Of a stretch of DNA of 15,207 bases, positions 7,329 through 15,168 are shown piece after piece. The stretch lies in the NCBI GenBank assembly GCA_934746015.1, contig CAKVEW010000055.1:1-15207 (forward strand). The letters run 5' to 3'. The notes under the pieces were generated by a model. It was not told the DNA's origin and did not search any database. It saw only the letters and a list, made by a program, of their open reading frames with translations. Source of the DNA: an uncultured Clostridium sp. (GTDB taxonomy: Bacteria > Bacillota > Clostridia > Clostridiales > Clostridiaceae). A program made the translations under genes and the position numbers. The number at the start of each line of letters is the position of its first letter. The stretch's first letter is position 1.

Positions 7329-8552
7329 ATGTTAGTACTTATAAAAAATGAATTTATAAAAATATTTAAAAGATCTAAAACTTGGATTGTTTTTGGATTA
7401 TTCATTGCCTTTATTGGAATAACTGCATTTGGCACTTGGATGAATGATAAAAATATGAGAGAATGGATATCTCCTGAATATCAAATAAAACAAGCTGAGG
7501 AACAATTAACATATATAAGAAATGATATTAAAAATGCTGAAGCTGATGGTGATAATTCTTGGATTACTAGTGCAAAGGAAGTAGAGGCTAGCTTACTAAA
7601 ACAAATAGAAGATAACAAAAAAATAATTAAAAATGGAATATCTGAGGATGCATGGAAGAAAGAATTAGATGAAAACATTAAAAGTCTAGAAACTACTATA
7701 AAAAACTATGAAGAAAACGGAATTAATGAACGAAATAAAAAATGGTATTCACAGTCAAAACAAAGTTTAGAAGATTATAGATATTTAAAGGATAATAATA
7801 TTAAGCCTTTACAAGGATGGGAATATCATGAGTTTAACTTCTTTAATAATTTAAGTAATTTTTTAGGTATTGGTTTATTGATTGCTGGAATAGCTGTATT
7901 TATGAGTGATATTGTTTCAGGTGAATGTACTCCTGCTACTCTAAAATTTTTACTTGTTCAACCAGTTAAAAGGGGTAAAATATTATTTTCAAAATTTATT
8001 GTTTCCGTAATTACAGTATTATCATTAATAATTATTCCTGAACTAGCTGGTATGGCAGTAGTTAATGTTACTAGTAATATAGATGCTTCTAACTATCCAG
8101 TTAGAATTGAGCAAAAATATGAAAAACAGTTTGATCAAGAATCACAACAAATGATTATGGAACAAATTCCTAACACATCTAAAATGGTAACTAATAAGGA
8201 ATATGTTTTAAGAAGCATAGGATATCAGTCTATATTTATAATAACAGCTTGTTCAGTAATATTTATGTTTTCAACTATTTTTAAGAGTAGCATGATATCT
8301 ATGGCCGTTTCAGTTATATTAACTATATTTTTAACTATTAGTGCTCAGGCAATAGGTACTGTAAGAGAATATAGCCATTTATTATTCACAACTTATGCTG
8401 ATGCTGGTAGTGTAATGAACTCTACTCTTCCGCTAATGTATCAAAATACAAATTTAACAATAATGAACGGAATAATTTGCATGGTAATAACAACAATTAT
8501 TGCTTATATAGTTTCACATATTAACTTTACAAAAAAAGATATTTTAATTTAA
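7329..8552 (+). CDS. ABC-2 type transporter permease with large extracytoplasmic loop
   Basis: The 407-aa membrane protein pairs with the preceding ATPase. Six hydrophobic segments are visible at about 18-36, 176-193, 220-247, 301-319, 322-342 and 379-397. SGECTPATLKFLLVQPVKRGKIL (199-219, 21 residues including the conserved E-x-x-T-x-K-x-L core) is the usual ABC-2 cytoplasmic signature. Between segments 1 and 2 is a long hydrophilic stretch (about 40-170) rich in Lys, Glu and Ile/Leu that looks helical or coiled-coil and is probably outside the membrane. The gene starts 2 nt after the ATPase stop, with GAAGGAGG in the end of that gene, indicating coupling. An export or antimicrobial-resistance role is inferred from the ATPase type. 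Confidence 0.85.
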   Translation: MLVLIKNEFIKIFKRSKTWIVFGLFIAFIGITAFGTWMNDKNMREWISPEYQIKQAEEQLTYIRNDIKNAEADGDNSWITSAKEVEASLLKQIEDNKKIIKNGISEDAWKKELDENIKSLETTIKNYEENGINERNKKWYSQSKQSLEDYRYLKDNNIKPLQGWEYHEFNFFNNLSNFLGIGLLIAGIAVFMSDIVSGECTPATLKFLLVQPVKRGKILFSKFIVSVITVLSLIIIPELAGMAVVNVTSNIDASNYPVRIEQKYEKQFDQESQQMIMEQIPNTSKMVTNKEYVLRSIGYQSIFIITACSVIFMFSTIFKSSMISMAVSVILTIFLTISAQAIGTVREYSHLLFTTYADAGSVMNSTLPLMYQNTNLTIMNGIICMVITTIIAYIVSHINFTKKDILI

Positions 8553-8589
8553 TTATTATATATTTTATAATAATTTATCCACATATAAA

Positions 8590-8648
8590 AAAAGTTATCA
8601 ACAAATTTATTGAAAAAGCCAGTGAATTGTTGATAACTTTTCTCTTTT
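8590..8648 (+). terminator. Terminator after the ABC exporter, probably bidirectional
   Basis: Arms AAAAGTTATCAACAAATT (8590-8607) and AATTGTTGATAACTTTT (8625-8641) pair almost perfectly with a single bulge and a 17-nt loop. The plus strand continues TTTTctcTTTT, and the minus strand has a run of seven Ts after the stem. It lies 38 nt past the permease stop. Confidence 0.8.
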
Positions 8649-8674
8649 AACAATTTTCAACATATCTAAGTCTA

Positions 8675-8703
8675 TTGATAATTAATATCTATTAATATAT
8701 AAT
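8675..8703 (+). promoter_or_regulatory. Promoter of the 45-aa protein gene, TTGATA-17-TATAAT
   Basis: A -35 TTGATA (8675-8680), a 17-bp spacer and a consensus -10 TATAAT (8698-8703) predict a start near 8710, about 30 nt before the ATG. It sits after the exporter terminator, so the small gene is its own transcription unit. Confidence 0.75.
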
Positions 8704-8740
8704 ATCCTTATAATTAACTATTTAAAAAGGAGTGTAAGAA

Positions 8741-8878
8741 ATGAGTTCAAAAGAAAATACTAATAAGAAGCCTGAAGAAATAATGGCTCCTAAAAAAGTA
8801 AAATACCAATGTCTACACACAACTGAAGCTAGAGAATGTACTTGTATAAGAAGTAAGGGTCTTGTTTTAAATAAATAA
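8741..8878 (+). CDS. Small Cys-containing protein of unknown function, 45 aa
   Basis: This short gene encodes 45 residues beginning MSSKENTNKKPEEIM and ending RSKGLVLNK. It has a strong AAAAAGGAG ribosome site 7 nt before ATG, its own promoter, and a hairpin terminator after it, so it is very likely expressed. The N-terminal half is charged and probably disordered (Lys/Glu/Asn). The C-terminal half holds CLHTTEARECTC (24-35), with Cys24, His26, Cys33 and Cys35, a spacing that could bind a metal or form disulfides. No signal peptide or membrane segment is visible. I do not recognise the family. A metal-binding regulator, a stress peptide or a modified peptide precursor are all possible; none is shown by the sequence. 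Confidence 0.75.
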   Translation: MSSKENTNKKPEEIMAPKKVKYQCLHTTEARECTCIRSKGLVLNK

Positions 8879-8926
8879 CAAGATTGTTAATTTAATATAT
8901 TAGTTACTTTGTAGTAGCTTATTATT

Positions 8927-8963
8927 AAAAAGGTGTGAAATAAATATTTCACACCTTTACTTA
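8927..8963 (-). terminator. Bidirectional terminator between the small gene and glgD2
   Basis: Perfect 13-bp arms AAAGGTGTGAAAT (8929-8941) and ATTTCACACCTTT (8946-8958) enclose a 4-nt loop. The minus strand follows with TTTTT, making it the terminator of the glgBACD2 operon, 36 nt past the glgD2 stop. On the plus strand it ends CCTTTacttaattt, adequate for the convergent small gene. Confidence 0.85.
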
Positions 8964-8993
8964 ATTTGTTAATTATATAGTCAATTAAATAGT

Positions 8994-10109
8994 TTAACGA
9001 TAATATTCTCCATTTATTTGTATAGTCACTGGATTATTTTCAGTTCCCCTAACTACTCTATTTCCTGGAATCAATGAATTTTTATCAGCTACTACATTAC
9101 TCATCATAACATTTGTGCCAATAATTGAGTTATCTAATATAACACAATTTTCAAGTTTAGCTCCTTTTTGTATTATTACTCTTCTTCCTATTACACAATT
9201 TTTAACTTCACCTTCTATATAAGTTCCATTACCTATAATAGAATTTGTTACTAAGCTATTTTTTGTATATTGTGTTGGTGGTTCATCCTTAGACTTAGTA
9301 TATATTGGATTACTATTGTGAAATAATTCCTTATATTTACATTGATCTAATAATTCTAAATTAGTATCAAAGTAAGATTTTATAGAATTAACACATGATA
9401 AGTATCCTTTAAATTCATATACTCCAACTACAAGTTTATCTAAATTATGTGTTATATATTTTTTAACTTTTCTATGCATTCCAGTCTTTATACATTCATG
9501 AACTATTTCTATGAATAAACTTGTCTTCATTACATACATTTCCATACTTATATTCGCATTAGTGCCTATACCAATATTTTCACCAATACTAACTACTCTG
9601 TTTTTATCATCGATATTAACTACGTCGCATTGTAAGAAGTTTTTATTTGCATTATCTATACTTTTATATACCATAGTTATATCATTTCCAGACTTAATAT
9701 GATGTTTCATAACTTCACTATAATTTATATTGCAAATCATATAAGAAGGACTAATTATCACATAATCTTTTCTACTTCTTTCAATATAATGAATATTATC
9801 TGTAAAATTATGCACATCATCAATATTTGGATGATTATCACCAAAGTTAAATACTCTAAGTCCACCTTTTTTTCTGTTAAGATCCCATGGTCTACCATTA
9901 GTTAAGTGCTCAACTAGAGATCTTGATTTATTCTCAGTAAATATTCCTATATCTTCTATTCCAGCATTAGCCATATTAGATAAAACGAAATCTATAACTC
10001 TATATCTTGCTGCTAGTGGAATTGCTGCTAGTGTTCTATGTTTAACTAGCTTGTCCATTCCATTTTGATTTTCATCTAAATTTATAATTCCTAAACAATT
10101 TTTCATCAT
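8994..10109 (-). CDS. glgD: ADP-glucose pyrophosphorylase, non-catalytic GlgD subunit, copy 2
   Basis: This is the second GlgD paralogue, 371 aa from the start chosen here. Like copy 1 it lacks the GlgC nucleotide loop (LDENQNGM replaces GGQGSRL) and the catalytic Asp block (ISPSYMICNINY), while keeping RYRVIDFVLSNMAN, the FNFGD region and C-terminal hexapeptides such as IGNGTYIEGEVKNCVIG. The ribosome site GGAGG (10118-10122) lies 8 nt before ATG 10109 and 11 nt before a second ATG at 10106; the earlier TTG at 10124 overlaps the site and is rejected. Copy 1 corresponds to the second ATG, so 10106 cannot be excluded. It lies 44 nt after glgC2, less tightly packed than in copy 1. Confidence 0.92.
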   Translation of the reverse strand: MMKNCLGIINLDENQNGMDKLVKHRTLAAIPLAARYRVIDFVLSNMANAGIEDIGIFTENKSRSLVEHLTNGRPWDLNRKKGGLRVFNFGDNHPNIDDVHNFTDNIHYIERSRKDYVIISPSYMICNINYSEVMKHHIKSGNDITMVYKSIDNANKNFLQCDVVNIDDKNRVVSIGENIGIGTNANISMEMYVMKTSLFIEIVHECIKTGMHRKVKKYITHNLDKLVVGVYEFKGYLSCVNSIKSYFDTNLELLDQCKYKELFHNSNPIYTKSKDEPPTQYTKNSLVTNSIIGNGTYIEGEVKNCVIGRRVIIQKGAKLENCVILDNSIIGTNVMMSNVVADKNSLIPGNRVVRGTENNPVTIQINGEYYR

Positions 10110-10153
10110 ATTGATTTCCTCCAAAATTAAATTATTTAATTCTTACAATTGTA

Positions 10154-11284
10154 TTATTTAATTACACATTGGTATGCACCAACTACTTCAATATTTTTCC
10201 CATCTCCAATATGACAATCATTGCTTATCATTGAATCATTTCCTATTATGGCTCTCTCTATTCTTACATTATCTCCTATTTTAACATTTGGCATTATTAC
10301 AGAGTTTTTTATTACTGTATTTTCCCCTACAGATACACCTTGAGATAATATTGAATCTTCTACATCTCCATTTACTATACAACCTTCTACTATTAATGAA
10401 TTAGCTATTTTAGCCTTCTCTCCTATATATTGAGCTGGTCTTACTTGATTTTCAGAATAAATCTTCCAGTCATTATCATATAAATTTAATTCATTATCTA
10501 ATTTTAATAAGTCCATATTTGCTTCCCATAAGCTTTCTATTGTTCCTACATCTTTCCAATATCCTTTAAATGGGTATGCAACTAATTTTGCTCCTGAGTT
10601 AAGCATCTTAGGAATTATATTTTTCCCAAAGTCATTACTTGAGTCCTTATCTAATTGATCTTGAATTAAATACTCTTTTAATAATGACCATTTAAATATA
10701 TATACTCCCATTGACGCATTAGTGCTCTTAGGATTCTTAGGCTTTTCTTCAAATTCATAAATAGTACTATCTTCTTTAGTATTCATAATTCCAAATCTAC
10801 TTGCTTCTTCTATTGGTACATCTATTACCGCAATTGTTGCATCTGCGTTATGGTCTTTATGGAAATCTAACATTTTGTAGTAATCCATCTTATAGATATG
10901 ATCTCCTGATAGGATAAGAACATATTCTGGTTCGTATCTATCTACAAATTGGATATTTTGATAAATAGCATCAGCTGTTCCTTTATACCAATCTCCACCC
11001 TTTTCTCCTTGATAAGGTGGTAATATTGTCACTCCCCCATTACGTCTATCTAGATCCCAAGGATCCCCAATTCCAATATATGCATTTAAATCCAATGGCT
11101 TATATTGAGTTAATACTCCTACAGTATAAATTCCTGAATTAGAACAATTACTTAAAGGGAAATCTATAATTCTATATTTCCCCCCAAAAGGAACAGCTGG
11201 TTTTGCTATATCTTTAGTCAAAACTCCCAGTCTTGATCCTTGTCCTCCTGCTAATATCATTGCAACAATCTCTTTTTTTCCCAT
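10154..11284 (-). CDS. glgC: Glucose-1-phosphate adenylyltransferase (ADP-glucose pyrophosphorylase), copy 2
   Basis: The 376-aa catalytic subunit for ADP-glucose synthesis has [13 protein letters not shown] (11-23), [20 protein letters not shown] (27-46), [11 protein letters not shown] (125-135, Asp128), FEEKP (Lys181) and YWKDVGT, then a beta-helix C-terminus. It ends at VGAYQCVIK, without the tail of copy 1. The ATG at 11284 follows AGAGAGG by 7 nt. Substitutions relative to copy 1 are mostly conservative and leave the active site untouched, so both should be active. The gap to glgA2 is 48 nt. Confidence 0.95.
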   Translation of the reverse strand: MGKKEIVAMILAGGQGSRLGVLTKDIAKPAVPFGGKYRIIDFPLSNCSNSGIYTVGVLTQYKPLDLNAYIGIGDPWDLDRRNGGVTILPPYQGEKGGDWYKGTADAIYQNIQFVDRYEPEYVLILSGDHIYKMDYYKMLDFHKDHNADATIAVIDVPIEEASRFGIMNTKEDSTIYEFEEKPKNPKSTNASMGVYIFKWSLLKEYLIQDQLDKDSSNDFGKNIIPKMLNSGAKLVAYPFKGYWKDVGTIESLWEANMDLLKLDNELNLYDNDWKIYSENQVRPAQYIGEKAKIANSLIVEGCIVNGDVEDSILSQGVSVGENTVIKNSVIMPNVKIGDNVRIERAIIGNDSMISNDCHIGDGKNIEVVGAYQCVIK

Positions 11285-11332
11285 TTGCTTGCCTCTCTTT
11301 AATATAAATTTTTATTTTATCAATACCTTTTG

Positions 11333-12769
11333 TTAATTATTCTTTATTAAATCATTATATAATCTTATATATTCCCTAGCTGATTTTTCCCAACTATTAT
11401 CTGACTCCATAGCCTGCTTAACTATTTTTCCCCATCTATCCTTATTTCTAAAAATCCTTAATGCATACTTAGTTGCATTTAGTAATTCTTCACTTGAATA
11501 ATTTCTAAAACCAAATCCATTGCCACTTTCATCATATTCATTGTATGGTATTACCGTATCTTTTAATCCTCCTGTTTCCCTAACTATAGGTATACTTCCA
11601 TATCTTAGTGCTATAAGCTGTCCAAGTCCACATGGTTCAAACAGAGATGGCATTAAAAACATATCCGAAGCTGCATAAATTTTATGAGCTAATTCATTAC
11701 TAAATTTTATATTTGCACTTAATTTATTTGGATACCTATTGCTAAAGCTTTTGAAACTTTCCTCATACATATAATCTCCAGTTCCAAGAATAACTACTTG
11801 AATATCTTCTTTTAGCAATTCATCAAGTATTCTAGTAATTAAGTCACAACCCTTTTGATGTGTTAACCTTGAAACCATACCTATCATTGGAATTTCCTTA
11901 TTAACAGGTAGATTTAATTCTCTTTGCAATTGCTCTTTATTATGCCCCTTTTCTAATAAAGAATTTGCATTGTATTTAAACTTAATAAACTTATCATTTT
12001 CAGGATTATATTCTTTATAATCTATTCCATTAACTATACCCTCTAAAAAAGCTCCCCTATATCTTAGTAATCCATCCAACTGTTCCCCATACTCAGGTGT
12101 TTTTATTTCTTCTGCATAGCTCTTACTAACAGTAGTTACTCTATCAGCATAATTAATTCCACCTTTTAAAAAGCTTACTGCCCCATTATGTTCTAAACTT
12201 CCATTAAAGTATGGCTCATAATCATAACCAAATAGTTCCGGTAATACTTCTGGTGAAAACATTCCTTTAAAAAATAAGTTGTGTATTGAAAGAATTGTTT
12301 TCATGTTCCTAAGTTTTTTGTCATTTACATATTCTAATTTATGAAGTACTGGTACCATAGCGGTTTGCCAATCATTACAATGTAGTATATCAGGAGTCCA
12401 ATCGCTCTGCTTTAAAAATTCAAGTACAGCTCTGCTAAAGAATGCAAACTTTTCACCATCATCATAATATCCATATAAGCCCCCTCTTTTAAAATAGTAC
12501 TCATTGTCTATTAAATAAAACCTAACCCCTTCATAATCACATTCAAAAACTCCACAATATTGATTTCTCCAACCAACCTTTACAGTAAAATTGTTTATAT
12601 ATCTTAATTTTTTCTTCATTTCCTCATTAATATCTCTATACTTAGGAATTATAACTCTCGCATCAGTCCCTAGCTCTTTTAGAGCTACTGGAAGAGCACC
12701 AATAACATCACCTAACCCACCTGTTTTTATAAATGGATTAGATTCTGAAGCAGCAAATAAAATCTTCAA
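11333..12769 (-). CDS. glgA: Glycogen synthase, ADP-glucose-dependent (GT5), copy 2
   Basis: The 478-aa GT5 synthase aligns with copy 1 without visible gaps apart from three extra C-terminal residues. It keeps KTGGLGD (Lys15), HCNDWQT, SIHN, VSRLTHQKG and FEPCGLGQ (Glu378). The clearest divergence is in the interdomain stretch after YKEYNP (about 256-280), which is variable between the copies. The start is TTG, two nucleotides after the glgB2 TAG, with GGAGG inside the last glgB2 codons. Confidence 0.95.
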   Translation of the reverse strand: MKILFAASESNPFIKTGGLGDVIGALPVALKELGTDARVIIPKYRDINEEMKKKLRYINNFTVKVGWRNQYCGVFECDYEGVRFYLIDNEYYFKRGGLYGYYDDGEKFAFFSRAVLEFLKQSDWTPDILHCNDWQTAMVPVLHKLEYVNDKKLRNMKTILSIHNLFFKGMFSPEVLPELFGYDYEPYFNGSLEHNGAVSFLKGGINYADRVTTVSKSYAEEIKTPEYGEQLDGLLRYRGAFLEGIVNGIDYKEYNPENDKFIKFKYNANSLLEKGHNKEQLQRELNLPVNKEIPMIGMVSRLTHQKGCDLITRILDELLKEDIQVVILGTGDYMYEESFKSFSNRYPNKLSANIKFSNELAHKIYAASDMFLMPSLFEPCGLGQLIALRYGSIPIVRETGGLKDTVIPYNEYDESGNGFGFRNYSSEELLNATKYALRIFRNKDRWGKIVKQAMESDNSWEKSAREYIRLYNDLIKNN

Positions 12770-12771
12770 GT

Positions 12772-14721
12772 CTACTCCTCCTTATTTTCTTCTTCACTTA
12801 GTTTAGTTATTTTAAATATTGATGCAGCCATAGGTGGAACCTTTATAGATATTGAATATGGCTTATTATGATAACCTAATTCATCTGAAATTACTGTTTC
12901 TGTATTTAATTGATTAGATCCCCCATATAATTCTCCATCTGTATTAAATACTTCTTTGTATTCTCCCTTATATGGTACTCCAATTCTAAAATCATGATAA
13001 ACAACAGGTGTAAAGTTGCATACAAATATAAGAGTATCTTCTATATCTTTACTCTTTCTTATGAAGGTAAATATACTTTGCTCTGAGTTATCTGCATCTA
13101 TCCATTCAAACCCAGATACATCATAGTCTAACTCCCAAAGGGCTTTATTATCTTTGTAAAACTTATTAAGTTCTTTAGTGAATACTTTAGTTTTCTTATG
13201 CATATCAAAGCCTTCAATTAATTTCCATTCAAGTTCTTCGTATTCTCTCCACTCTATGAATTGACCAAATTCGTATCCCATGAAAGTTAGTTTCTTACCC
13301 GGATGCCCCATCATGTATGCTAGGTATACTCTTAAACCAGCAAACTTATTCCAGTAATCTCCCCACATTTTATCCAGTAAGGATTTTTTTCCATGAACTA
13401 CTTCATCATGGGATATAGGTAATATAAAGTTTTCCGAATAGTTATACATCATTGAAAATGTCATCTTATTATGATGATACTTTCTGTAAACAGGATCCAT
13501 TTCAACATATTCTAAAGTATCATTCATCCATCCCATATTCCATTTAAAATTAAATCCTAGTCCACCATCTTCTATTGGCTTACAAACATTAGGCCAAGAG
13601 GTTGACTCTTCTGCTATCATAAATACATTTTTAAACTCAGCAAATACTGCTGTATTCAGTTCCTTTAAAAATTCTATTCCTTCTAAACATCCATCTCCAC
13701 CAAATTTATTTGGTTTCCATTCCCCTTCTTGCCTTCCATAATTTAAATATATCATATTAGATACAGCATCAACCCTTAATCCATCTATATGAAATTCTTT
13801 GAACCAAAATAATGCATTTGAGATTAAAAAACTTTTTACTTCTGGCCTTCCTAAATCAAAATTAGCTGTTCCCCAGCCCTTATTTTCTGCCTTCCAGCCT
13901 TCTTCATACTCATAAGTTGGACTTCCATCAAACATATATAATCCATGATCATCCTTACAAAAATGTCCTGGTACCCAATCTAAAATTACACCTATATTAT
14001 TTTTATGAAGAGCATTAATAAGTTCCTTTAACTCTTTTGGATTACCATATCTACTTGTTACTGAATAATATCCTGTTCCTTGATATCCCCATGAAGCATC
14101 TAATGGATGTTCTGTTAGAGGCATAAATTCTACATGAGTATATCCCATTTCAACTAAATATTCTGGCAATATATCACATAACTCTTTGTATGTAAGAAGT
14201 TCTCCTTCTTTCCTTTTCCATGATCCTAAGTGCATCTCATATATATTGACTGGAGATTGAAAAATATTATCTTTTTCTCTCTTATTTAACCATTTCTTGT
14301 CTGACCATCTAAATTTATAGTCTCCACTAACTATAGAAGCTGTGCTAGGTCTCAATTCTGAAAATACTGCATAAGGATCTGCTTTATATTTTCCTGCTCC
14401 AGTATCTTTGTTTACAATATAATACTTATACATCATACCAGCCTTAATTCCAGGTATAAATGTACTCCATAAACCTTTATTATTCACTTTCTCCATCTTA
14501 TATTTTTCTAAGGGTTTAAATTCAGAAAAATCACCTACAACATATATTTCTGAAGCTTTTGGTGCCCAGGTTGTAAACCTGACTCCCCTGTGCCTATTTT
14601 CACTAACACAATGAGCCCCCATAAAATTATAGCTTTTAAAATTCTTGCCTTTATGGAATAATTCTATATCTTTTTTTATAAGTTCTCCATTTTTAATATT
14701 ATTTTTATCTATTTTTCTCAT
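12772..14721 (-). CDS. glgB: 1,4-alpha-glucan branching enzyme (GH13), copy 2
   Basis: From the start chosen here the protein is 649 aa, exactly the length of copy 1, with the same residue numbering for Asp318 (GLRVDAV), Glu371 (MIAEES) and Asp439 ([12 protein letters not shown]), plus DWVPGHF at 248-254. An upstream in-frame ATG at 14793 would add 24 residues but lies upstream of the predicted transcription start and has no ribosome site, whereas ATG 14721 has AAGGGGTGAG 6 nt upstream. It is the first gene of the second operon. The C-terminal Lys-Glu-Glu again encodes the ribosome site for glgA2. Most differences from copy 1 are in the N-terminal and C-terminal segments. Confidence 0.95.
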   Translation of the reverse strand: MRKIDKNNIKNGELIKKDIELFHKGKNFKSYNFMGAHCVSENRHRGVRFTTWAPKASEIYVVGDFSEFKPLEKYKMEKVNNKGLWSTFIPGIKAGMMYKYYIVNKDTGAGKYKADPYAVFSELRPSTASIVSGDYKFRWSDKKWLNKREKDNIFQSPVNIYEMHLGSWKRKEGELLTYKELCDILPEYLVEMGYTHVEFMPLTEHPLDASWGYQGTGYYSVTSRYGNPKELKELINALHKNNIGVILDWVPGHFCKDDHGLYMFDGSPTYEYEEGWKAENKGWGTANFDLGRPEVKSFLISNALFWFKEFHIDGLRVDAVSNMIYLNYGRQEGEWKPNKFGGDGCLEGIEFLKELNTAVFAEFKNVFMIAEESTSWPNVCKPIEDGGLGFNFKWNMGWMNDTLEYVEMDPVYRKYHHNKMTFSMMYNYSENFILPISHDEVVHGKKSLLDKMWGDYWNKFAGLRVYLAYMMGHPGKKLTFMGYEFGQFIEWREYEELEWKLIEGFDMHKKTKVFTKELNKFYKDNKALWELDYDVSGFEWIDADNSEQSIFTFIRKSKDIEDTLIFVCNFTPVVYHDFRIGVPYKGEYKEVFNTDGELYGGSNQLNTETVISDELGYHNKPYSISIKVPPMAASIFKITKLSEEENKEE

Positions 14722-14727
14722 TTTATT

Positions 14728-14737
14728 CTCACCCCTT
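14728..14737 (-). promoter_or_regulatory. Ribosome binding site fixing the glgB2 start at 14721
   Basis: AAGGGGTGAG on the minus strand, spaced 6 nt from ATG 14721. It decides against the longer frame beginning at 14793. Confidence 0.8.
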
Positions 14738-14779
14738 ATATTCATATTTACATCATAAATTTTACATATTTGCTTTTTT

Positions 14780-14808
14780 ATTATATCATCCAAATGTTGT
14801 TATTTCAA
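14780..14808 (-). promoter_or_regulatory. glgBACD2 promoter, TTGAAA-17-TATAAT
   Basis: The minus strand has -35 TTGAAA (14803-14808), a 17-bp spacer and consensus -10 TATAAT (14780-14785). Transcription would start near 14773, giving a leader of about 50 nt. No cre-like site or palindrome like those at the glgB1 promoter is visible here. Confidence 0.8.
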
Positions 14809-14932
14809 ATTACTCTGCTAATTTTTTTAAAAATTAACATTTATGAAATATATTTGTACATATAATAGTAAATAAAAAATAATTAATAGACTAAATAATA
14901 TCCAACTACATTTTATATTAAATTATAGATAA

Positions 14933-14975
14933 ATAAAAAAGTTACAAAACTATATAAATATAGAGATGTAACTTT
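14933..14975 (-). terminator. Minus-strand hairpin with T-run
   Basis: Arms AAAGTTACA (14938-14946) and TGTAACTTT (14967-14975) are perfectly complementary, and the interior CTATA/TATAG (14950-14963) extends the stem. On the minus strand the stem is followed by a run of Ts (ACTTTTTTATTT), so it reads as an intrinsic terminator for transcripts coming from the rRNA side. Confidence 0.65.
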
Positions 14976-14984
14976 CAATAATAT

Positions 14985-15059
14985 AAAAAAAGGATACATA
15001 TATTATATTCTTTGATACCTCGTAGACTCCAAGTAGCCAGAATATAATATCTATATCCT
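14985..15059 (-). ncRNA. Candidate structured RNA ending in an intrinsic terminator
   Basis: On the minus strand AGGATA (15054-15059) and AGAATATAAT-complementary arms (15039-15048 with 15002-15011) build a long stem closed again by TATCCT (14991-14996), followed by seven Ts. The 27-nt apical segment (15012-15038) is the least AT-rich part and can form a small ACTT/AGGT stem that needs a G-U pair on the minus strand but would be a C-A mismatch on the plus strand, supporting minus-strand RNA. It could be an extra rrn terminator, a small RNA or a remnant of an element. No convincing promoter was seen. Confidence 0.35.
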
Positions 15060-15077
15060 CATACACGGAAGGAAAGT

Positions 15078-15119
15078 AATTTATAAAAAATTATTCACAG
15101 CGTAATATTTTTATAAATT
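15078..15119. repeat. AT-rich inverted repeat near the 5S terminator
   Basis: AATTTATAAAAA (15078-15089) and its complement within TTTTTATAAATT (15108-15119) flank a centre containing CACAGCG. The stem has no T-run in a position to terminate. Function is unknown. Confidence 0.45.
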
Positions 15120-15125
15120 CCTAGA

Positions 15126-15161
15126 AAATAAAAAAAAGACTTAAGATAAATCTTAAGTCTT
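15126..15161 (-). terminator. rRNA operon terminator
   Basis: Perfect 11-bp arms AAGACTTAAGA (15136-15146) and TCTTAAGTCTT (15151-15161) with a 4-nt loop, followed on the minus strand by a run of about nine Ts. It begins 7 nt after the 5S 3' end and is the primary terminator of the rRNA operon entering from the right. Confidence 0.9.
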
Positions 15162-15168
15162 ATTATAA

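Larger units (their letters stand above)
14809..15125. other. Intergenic region between glgB2 and the rRNA operon end: stacked hairpins, no gene
   Basis: No coding sequence with a ribosome site was found on either strand. The stretch holds an AT-only inverted repeat (about 14818-14839) and three larger hairpins listed separately. It insulates glgB2 from read-through of the upstream rRNA operon on the same strand. Confidence 0.6.

Noticed and set aside
8741..8878. Small Cys protein as a lantibiotic precursor
   Set aside because: It lacks a leader with known cleavage motifs, has few Ser/Thr near the Cys block and no modification genes nearby, so only a generic small-protein call is supported.
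14722..14793. 24-residue N-terminal extension of GlgB2 from ATG 14793
   Set aside because: The extension lies over the -10 element and upstream of the predicted transcript start, lacks a ribosome site, and makes the protein longer than its otherwise collinear paralogue.
14843..14875. Ten-codon frame on the plus strand upstream of glgB2
   Set aside because: No ribosome site or promoter is visible and it is too short for statistical support in AT-rich DNA.
14985..15059. T-box, purine, preQ1 or c-di-GMP riboswitch in the rrn-glgB2 interval
   Set aside because: None of the conserved cores of these classes is recognisable in the hairpin and it is not followed by a gene it could control in cis before another terminator.
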